Part shown: piece after piece, positions 56,499-64,000 of the stretch | Numbering within the stretch: position 1 is the stretch's first letter | Layout: each line of letters begins with the position of its first letter | Assembly: GCF_029784165.1 (NCBI RefSeq) | Contig: NC_073696.1 | Span: 194,912,498-194,976,497 of the forward strand | Source: Wyeomyia smithii | Lineage: Eukaryota > Arthropoda > Insecta > Diptera > Culicidae | Direction: 5' to 3' | DNA length: 64,000 bases | The notes under the pieces: model-generated | The model's input: only the letters and a program-made list of their open reading frames with translations | Told to the model about the DNA's origin: nothing | Databases searched by the model: none | Made by a program: the position numbers and the translations under genes

Positions 56499-59300
56499 AA
56501 GTTATTTGTATTTGTATTTGTATTTGTATTTGAATAATCCATCTGACAATAAATAGTCTTAATGAATAAATAAACTAGCTAATCACATTTCTAACTCTAT
56601 TTACAAATAATCGGGTTGGTTCGTCAAATTCAAAGTGCTCTTCAACATCAATAAAGCTACGAACACACGCTGTGAACGGTTCATTATTTCCAAACAAGGT
56701 ACGGTGATAAGTTGGTTGCAATAACGTCGTGTTTCGAAGGGATCTGTTTGGGATACGAAAATTCACCATTTGGAGAAGTCCAGGGGCATCAATTTCCCCA
56801 TTTAAGAGCTTAGCGATAAACAGAGATTGCTGTAACTTCCTTCGACGTTCAAGAGTATCCAATCCAAGTAGCCGGCACCTATCATAATATGAAGGTAAAC
56901 TGTCGGGGTTACGCCAGGGTAAGTTTTTTAGGGCCAAGCGAATAAACCGTTTTTGAACCCGTTCAATCCTAAGGCTCCAAGTAATCTGGTAAGGATGCCA
57001 TATAATGACTGCACATTTTAGAATTGGACGTACAAGTGCGCAGTACAAAAACTTCCAACAATGTGGGTCAGAAAAGTCCTTAGCAACCTTGGATACAAAT
57101 CCCAATTGTCGTGTAGCTTTCGATATCAGTCCAGAACGGTGCAGATCAAAGGTCATTTTTGAGTCCAATAAAATTCCCGAATAAGTCACTTTACTAACTC
57201 GTAATACGTACGATTTGTAGAGACAAGAATTCGAAAACCTATATGCCTTACTAGCTTGCTGAAACCTTGTTTGGTTACCAGAAGTTCTACGTCGTCGTAG
57301 GTTCCGTTGACAAGCGTTGCGCACACGTTTCAATGCTCGTAAGCGATAAGTGCTCCAGACGGGTGAAACAGGGGGTCGTATCCGCGGAACATTCGCAACT
57401 AGCCAATTGTTCAAAATAGAACAAAACATTTCTGCCATTTCGTCAACATCGTTCGTAAAAATCGTATTCCAGTTAACCGTAGTCAAATACTGCGAAAGGG
57501 CCTCAAAATCGATCCTACGGAAGTTCAAAGGCCGTTCATTTCGTCTATCAGCTGATCCCTCACACACAACTTGCACGGGAAGAGATATTTCAAGCGGGGG
57601 ATGGTGCGAGTCAACGGATAGAAACGGAGTCGAGCAGATATACACAGCAGCCTCACAATTTGGCGAACAAAAAACTAAGTCAAGAATCCGATTGAGAGCG
57701 TTGCATATAAGGTTCCTTCGGTGAAGGCACAAATAATTCATGCCATCAAAAAGAGTGCTGCTAGCCGCCGGTAGCTGAGAAGAATCGCATTCAATACTAT
57801 TATCTATCGAGTTCCATCGCATACGAGCTTGGTTAAAATATCGTTGCGAAACAGCGATCAAAACACCACCAAAACGGACTTTGTTGCTGTTATCTGAAAT
57901 CCGATCACAACGAAATACATTGAAGCCTGCACCAAATAGTTGCTGCGAGGTAATACAGTTGTCAAGTCCTGTCTCGGTCATTATGATCACGTCATAGGTC
58001 ATTATGGTGATGCCTGAACAGTATTGAAAGTTTTTGATTCCCCACATGAATATTATCGATAACAGGTTGTTTTGAATACCTACGCTGTCTGGAATTTCTT
58101 CCAATAATTTTTGACCTAACAGGACAATCAAAGAAATTTGATTTGTGTTGACCCCCACAATTTACACATTTACACAATTGTCAATGGTCTCTTTCACAGG
58201 ACAGATGTCCTTTGTGTGAGATGAGTCACCATAAATCATGCATTTTGTTGTCATATGGCAGTTGCGAGTTCCATGGCTATAGGCTTGACATCTCCGGCAT
58301 TGAGTGAAATTATGGATGCCTCCATGTCTCTAAAAGTTTTCCCACTTTATTCCAACATTGAATAAAACACGTGCTTTTTCTAAAAAAAATAAATTACTCA
58401 CTTTGGTACGATCAAAATGTACCAAGTAATTTTCCTGGTGTATTCCGGTATTATTTTTTTTTTGCATTTGACTTGCGTTTCATGAAAATTACTTAGTTGG
58501 GGGAAAACCAAGTAATTCTGCCAAACAATCTTTTATTTCAAAAATAGTTTGACATTTGAGAGACCTTCCAAAACAGCCTCAAACGGTCTCTCGTCTTTGG
58601 CATCATAGGTATAAAATTTGTACATCTTTTGAGTCAAATACTGTAAAAGATGTTTATTGCCATCAAAAGATTCGGCCAAAATACGAATTTCGTCTCGGCG
58701 GCCAATTTGAAAATTAATTTTCAAATCAGAAAAAAGTAATGAAAGTTCTGAACGAAAAACTTTAAAATTTGCAACGATTACCACGATAGGTGGAAAAAAT
58801 GAAAAGTTATCCAGCGGTATTGGGATCTGGATTTGAACGTCAGTGTACTCTGGGGATCTGGTTTTCTTTCTATACCTACACTATTTCCTCCTCATTTAAA
58901 CTATTGCAGATGCGTGACTTCGAACAACGGAACTTTCTGGCTGTTTTTCTCTGACTTACCGAATCCATGTTGTGTGGAGAGCGGAGAGTGTTCTTATTTG
59001 TTTTCTCCGTTTGACGGCCGCTACCTCTCGTCCGGATTACTCTCATGGAATCCAGGATACGGATACGAAGTATACGTTGGATAATGGTACATTTTCACTC
59101 TCAATATTATCCATTGTGTACTTTTTTCCACAATCTTCGTTTGCTTGGAAAAATTGTAAAATGCGTGCGCGTAGTTCCTCTTGTTTGGACGAAATTTTGA
59201 ACACGGCTGAACAAATTAGAGTGAAATAGAATGTGTAAAAATTTTCTAAAGGGAGTAAGGATTCAATCACGTAAGGTAATATTTTTCGGCGAAAGTTCTT
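56499..59300 (-). mobile_element. Jockey-like retrotransposon with internal deletions (J4)
   Basis: Read right to left: ORF1 remnants (59270-58533, including FYTYDAKDERPFEAVLEGLS, typical of the PRE_C2HC region before gag zinc knuckles). Next come zinc knuckles (58330-58177, CRRCQAYSHGTRNCH, CKCVNCGGQHKSNFFDCP) in broken frames, then the 527-codon ORF2 derivative (58158-56575), and a tail of ATACAA hexamers (56503-56532). It is the most complete non-LTR copy in the window, but dead: ORF1 is interrupted and ORF2 lacks its catalytic core. Confidence 0.8.
56575..58158 (-). pseudogene. ORF2 derivative: endonuclease remnant joined to reverse transcriptase C-terminus
   Basis: A continuous 527-codon frame. 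Residues ~55-190 resemble the apurinic-type endonuclease (YDVIIMTETGLDN, FNVFRCDRI, RFGGVLIAV, RILDLVFCS). Residues ~205-320 are the linker (NFRRIDFEALSQYL, VWSTYRLRALKRVRNACQRN). At about residue 321 (near 57198) it jumps to the post-catalytic region (VTYSGILLDSKMTFDLHRSG, RPILKCAVIIWHPYQITW, RIERVQKRFIRLALKNLPWR). The whole catalytic palm, including FADD, is absent. A second deletion near residues 123-130 removes the middle of the endonuclease. Both leave the frame open. No known function; the intact frame may be chance. Confidence 0.75.
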
Positions 59301-62033
59301 GTTCTTTTAGAAAAGTCTTGGAACTATTCTCATTTTTTAACAAAGTAGTGGCTTGCTAACCAAACACATGAAGAAGGTTGCGTTGCAGCCAAGATTTCCG
59401 ATAGAAGTTTTCTGGGTGAGCCCAGTACGAACACTCTAAACCGTCAACAGTTTGAATAATCGAATATTTGCTCATTTAATTGCTACTGTCGCGCTAATTC
59501 TATGATTGGCTGTTATTAGAAGAAGTGCGACGAAACGCGCAAAGATAATTAAATTTCCCCGTGAATTTGTCGCCTGCGGGTAAAGCGAGCTGAAGTGTTG
59601 ATCATTGAGCTATGTTCGCGAGAAAAAAAAACTAAACTCCATCCAGACAATCAAGGGGTCATAACTGCTTGAACTTGCATTGGATCAATTATCTGAAACT
59701 GATACCAACCAAACAGCTTTATTATCTCCTCCATTAATTGATCATAATCATATAGTAGAGCGCCGACAGACTCGACATTTTGTTGTCATTCACAGCGCGC
59801 TAGCTGTTTCCGTTTACTGTCGATTGCCTTGGTACTGTATTAGGGAGGAAAACAAATTGACCATCGGGCAGAAGTAACCTGCCTGCTAGGTAAACCGCAT
59901 CAAAAATATAACCACGAAAATTTTCACATATGCTATGCTTCGCGTTTAGATGTAATGTTTCATGCTCTAATTATTAAACCGATCTTCAACCTGGTCGGTT
60001 TGACGAGTCATTATCTTTCGCAGCCAAGGTCGCTGAAGCTAGGTGAAAATACGGATTAACGTATGTATGCGGTTATGGGCATCCACTCAAAAGTAGATTT
60101 GCAAAAATGTAGCATTAACCCAAAATGTTAACGCAATGATAAACACAAGTTGCTGGATATCAAATCGTGCCATAAATTTTGGCTCAATTTTACCAACCTA
60201 CCAGTCTAGTTCGATAAATTCCGATCGTAATTGCGATTGAGTATTACTTTTGTGCACCGAGGCGAGGGCTTGCCAGAAAGATTGACGAACCCAGCGGCGA
60301 ATTTAACTAAACAAGTTTCATACGCCAGCCGATCCCGTCTACCGAACGTCTCAGAACGAAGGGTTGTAAATTATTCGCAAAGGCCAATGCACGTGCGTTG
60401 AGAGGATATCATTGCACAACACTGCATCGCACTTTCAATTTCAAGTTTAACCATGTAGGTCAACTGCATCAGGCATATAGGGGGAACGACTGGTTCGTGC
60501 ACATAACAGTACAAACTGGTTAACAATGAATGTAAAAGGAATGAAACTGCTGCTAAGTGACACAACAATGTAATGGTACTGATTGTATTATTACAATATT
60601 GCATTTATTCAAAGATATAGTTTTAAAAAAGTTGAAAGCTATCAAATATTGCGTAAAATTGTAGAGTCTTTAAACCTCAAGTCTCAAGGCCTTTTGGCAG
60701 ATGCATTCTTAATTGGAAGTTCAACCTGTAACCAATTTGCATATTCCACGGCTTGGATACCAATTTGTATCTCCTTCTTTTCACGCTGATGTTATTAACG
60801 GATGTCTGAACGACCTTGATCAGAGTCCGAAGTTGCATGCCAACGGAAAACAACGCAAATGAAGCGTCGGAACCGTCCACGGAACTGGTTTTGGTTTGAG
60901 ACAATAAAAAAATGCACAGTCTGCAGGGTGACATTTTTACAGGCCCACCTGGCTGCAATTTAGGGCTCACCTAAATTGTGTCGAACGAATGAAAACTGCT
61001 TCTTACACTGTTTTGAGAAGGGTGAAGGTTATGTTAAAAAGAATTTCAAAACTTAATACAACAGGTTTAGTTGAGGAAACATAATCAAGGGAACCGGCCG
61101 GCTAAGATTTTTTAATCTCCACAAATCATTCATCGAAGGTGAACATCGCGCTGTAAAGAATTGGTTGCTACGTTTATTGACCGTAGAAGTGTATGCCTAC
61201 GTGACGTTTTGTTCAAAACAACACGACTTTAACGATAAGATTCTACGGGTCGCTCTGCGACCAAAACATAGTCATATTTTCCAATCCTCGAATTGGCAAT
61301 AATAATGCGTGTAATGAATCTTGATGATCTTCATCAAGATAAATTGCAGTCATCTATTTCGAAGCCACGAATGCAATAGTGTAGTTTCTTCACGTAGCCT
61401 TTAGCCGGCTATCTCGAGTACCACGTACTTTGGCAGGTATCTTATTTGCATATTCAGTGATTTCCATCGGAACAAGTGTTGATCCTCACACTGACATTGA
61501 TTACAGCCAGTGCAGCGTAATCGAATGGTGTGCAAAGTTAAGGTCAGACTAGTTTGAGTGAGCAATCAACATTCTAGCTGAAAGCCGACAGGTACAGCCT
61601 CAACAAAGGTACCGAGATGTAAACGAAAGTGAGATCATTTATTTAAAACGCGGATCATTTGAAAATACTACAAGGAATATAGCCCTAGGGGTTGTTATTT
61701 GAATTGATAACGTGGGATCAAACACTGTATATAAAGGAATTTTTACTTACAAAAGATGCGGAGCCCGCATTTATTTTTGTTCTTCCTGAGCCTTCCTTTT
61801 TACGTGGGACTACGTCTTTGCTTTCTATACTGGGTACATTCTGTGAAATTGGAAATGAAACTGGTAAATGTTTCGTCAGATTTCAAACGAAATAACAGCA
61901 TAACAATAACTAATATGTTGCAGGAAAGACAAAATGTTGGACAATTTTGTAATGATAACTAGCATTATTATTTCATTGCTCATTGGTAAAAATCGATAAA
62001 AAATCATTTTCAATGTTTTCTTCACCTATCCAG
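59301..62033. other. Upstream region of the plus-strand GMC gene
   Basis: Largely free of recognisable repeats, so it may contain regulatory DNA. A candidate leader exon ends near 61600 (AGCCGACAG followed by GTACAG), to be spliced to the acceptor ending at 62033, but no test of this is possible from sequence alone. Short frames here have no family resemblance. Confidence 0.3.
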
Positions 62034-62340
62034 ATGCTGCTACCATTGTTATACTTGTACGTTCTTCTGTCCTTCCTGAGACAATCTTCCGGCCAAGATG
62101 TACTGGACACGCTTTTGGGTGGAATGTTCTTCTGGAATGAATCGATCGATCGTATTCCGGACACCAAGCGCTTTCATAAGCAGTACGATTTCATTGTGAT
62201 TGGTGCCGGCTCGGCTGGTTCGGTGGTGGCTAATCGTTTGTCCGAGATAGAGGACTGGAACGTTCTTCTGCTGGAGGCAGGCAAGGATGAAAACATACTG
62301 ACGGACGTTCCACTGACTGCAGGCCTGACGAGCATCACAG
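62034..62340 (+). CDS. GMC oxidoreductase, glucose dehydrogenase-like, first coding exon (partial gene)
   Basis: 307 bp: 102 codons plus one base, then a GTTAGT donor at 62341. The start ATG directly follows a splice acceptor (CACCTATCCAG), as in the gene at 1327-3290. An upstream in-frame ATG at 61983 would add 17 residues and is less likely. Residues 1-20 (MLLPLLYLYVLLSFLRQSSG) form a signal peptide; YDFIVIGAGSAGSVVANRLS (51-70) is the FAD motif and LLLEAGKDENIL follows, then DVPLTAGLTSIT. It matches the first exons of the two left-hand copies. No second exon resembling GMC signature 1 was found up to 64000, so the intron exceeds 1650 bp and the gene continues beyond the window. Confidence 0.9.
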
Positions 62341-64000
62341 GTTAGTGTTCTCAAGTGCTGTAACTGTCATGGTAATTATAGTAATAAAACCTATCATAGT
62401 TTTTTAGAATCAATGGAAAAGGCACTCGGAAACTGTTTGTTATTTAGTTTGATCGTTTTTGTAGTGTGATCTTCAACTGTTTCATCCAGCTAATTATTAG
62501 AAGTGAATGGTCCTTGAAAGCAGGTGTCGACGAGTGCAACAACAGGCACCTTCGCGAAACGAAGGTACGATTTTAGATTGTTGCTTCTGGACACAAGTGG
62601 GTAATTTATTACAGGCGAGGTTGTCAAAACATACCCAGATGGGTAAAACAATATTTCTATTCTAGCGCCAAATAAAAAAATATTAAGCTAGTAGAGACGT
62701 CGTAAGGATTTTATTCACTCTTTTAATTCTGTATGTTGATATGTTCGATCACCTATACTTCAATTGAATTGAAGGTGATATTTTTAATGAATCGTTACGT
62801 ATAATATTTATAACTGGCTTTAAAGACGATTAAATTAAATCTTTGAACGAGGTTTAAATAAGAAATACAACAACTTTTAACTACTGTGTTGTTGTAAGCA
62901 TAATAAATTAAGCAGAGTCATATACGTGATAACGAAACAAATATAATCCAATAATAAAATCGAAACAATTATGAAAATTTTCAAAAAGTAGTCGAAGTTC
63001 GCCTCTCGGTAATTTAAAGTTTTCTCGTAACGAAATTATTACTTGATTACTTTTTTATATTAATTGGTTTCAATCTTGACGGAGTTTCCTTTAACAGAGA
63101 AGTTTTCATGTTTATGTATTTTTGAGCTGTTAGGGTAACTCGCACCATTAACCCGTAGAGGCAGACAGACTACCCGACGAGAGCTGGTTTGAAACTTCTA
63201 TATATAGCAGCAAATGCTCACAACGGTTCTAGCGATCGTTGGGTCTAGAAATTAAACGGAGGAAACTACTGCTCGAAAACAGTTGTAGTGCTTCAACGAA
63301 AAGGCTATTTTTAGAATCCCGTTTCGTGGTATTCGTGCGCCAAATGTATACACCCTTCGCGATGCAGCACGAGGCTGCGCACTACGGCGAGAGAAGCATA
63401 AATAAATGCTGTGTGAGGCGCGTGTCCAACCCCACCGTACCGTGATCGACAGCAATAAATTACCGTCCGGAGTCGATTTTCGGAATGTTGTATGGCTAAT
63501 AAATTTAATTTCGCTAAGATCAGTGCTATCTTGGCTTTGAGGATTGAAAAATATGATGGGTGTGCTGATACTTGAGTATGCTATTTGTACTATAAAATTC
63601 ACAGACCAGGCTGTAATTGCTACCTTAGCGTAAATGGAACTGCACCAGTGTGACTCATACAGGTGCTAGAGCCACACTCTAGTTATACACTCACATCAGC
63701 GAACTACCGGCTAGCGGTTTCATTCATGCTTTTTGTGCTTTGTTCTCTCAATGAGTTGCTATGAACTTGTCGCTTGGTAGATGCAAGTACAGACATCGTA
63801 CATTTTGTGTGGACTACGAGATTTATGCGGTCTGTCGCAGTAATATTAACAACAAACTAGAGAACTCGGTTCTGATTTAGTGAGAATTCATGTTATGATG
63901 GAAAAGTTTAGAGAGATCAATTGCAGACTTATTAACAGTTTGTAGACTTCAAGGCAGTGTACGATTTCGTTAAGTGCAGTTAGGTTTGTCAAATCATGGA
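62341..64000 (+). other. First part of the GMC gene intron
   Basis: Starts at the GTTAGT donor. No exon of the GMC gene was seen. CTATATATAGCAGC near 63198-63211 is a good TATA-like motif in the middle of the intron; an open frame of 68 codons (63239-63445) begins 30 bp downstream but has no recognisable product. It could be an internal promoter or part of a repeat. Confidence 0.45.

Noticed and set aside
57350..57724. 124-codon plus-strand frame
   Set aside because: Antisense to the Jockey-like ORF2 derivative.
61983..62033. Upstream in-frame ATG for the right-hand GMC gene
   Set aside because: It would place a charged stretch before the signal peptide and ignore the splice acceptor that is conserved in the left-hand gene.

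Overview
The window looks like nuclear DNA of a culicine mosquito, most likely Aedes or a close relative. It is AT-rich and gene-poor, its host genes have short GT-AG introns, and it is crowded with broken copies of repeat classes known from culicines: RTE-clade, R1-clade and Jockey-like non-LTR retrotransposons, a Feilai-like tRNA-derived SINE, a DD37E Tc1/mariner element and many TIR elements. The assignment rests on recognition of these families by eye; no database search was run.

Host genes sit only at the two ends, and all belong to the GMC (glucose-methanol-choline) FAD oxidoreductase family, annotated in insects as glucose dehydrogenase-like. At the left, on the minus strand, is a decayed copy (1-922, running off the edge) and an apparently intact three-exon gene of 612 codons (1327-3290). 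At the right, on the plus strand, is the first coding exon of a third gene (62034-62340), whose remaining exons lie beyond 64000. The intact gene and the right-hand gene each have a 307-bp first coding exon ending in phase 1 and an AG acceptor directly before the start codon, so they are duplicates of one ancestor. The two functional-looking genes are divergently oriented with about 58.7 kb between them.

That 58.7 kb is mostly repeats. 3740-4640 is a degenerate minisatellite. 4739-6804 is a TIR element split by a second repeat. 6970-8190 is R1-like. 8732-9135 is a hairpin-rich MITE. 10702-12825 is a composite repeat carrying two minisatellites. 18029-25005 is a nest of three RTE copies plus a TA-flanked MITE. 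25005-25640 and 27222-28508 are Tc1/mariner elements, the second with both ends preserved. 29440-30560 is a CpG-rich single-copy-looking stretch that could be a promoter and leader exon. 32631-38714 holds MITEs of several superfamilies (mariner-like, hAT, others) and two more copies of the composite repeat. 42897-43150 is a mariner-like MITE. 46864-48319 is a PIF/Harbinger-like element. 50740-59300 holds Jockey-like fragments and a SINE. Long AT-rich stretches between them show nothing recognisable.

No CRISPR, rRNA, complete tRNA gene or bacterial-type operon was seen. The most interesting structures are the modular TIR-bounded repeats carrying minisatellite cargo, the retrotransposon ORF that stays open after losing its reverse transcriptase core, the near-complete DD37E and Harbinger-like elements with readable target duplications, and the split GMC oxidoreductase cluster with one decaying member.
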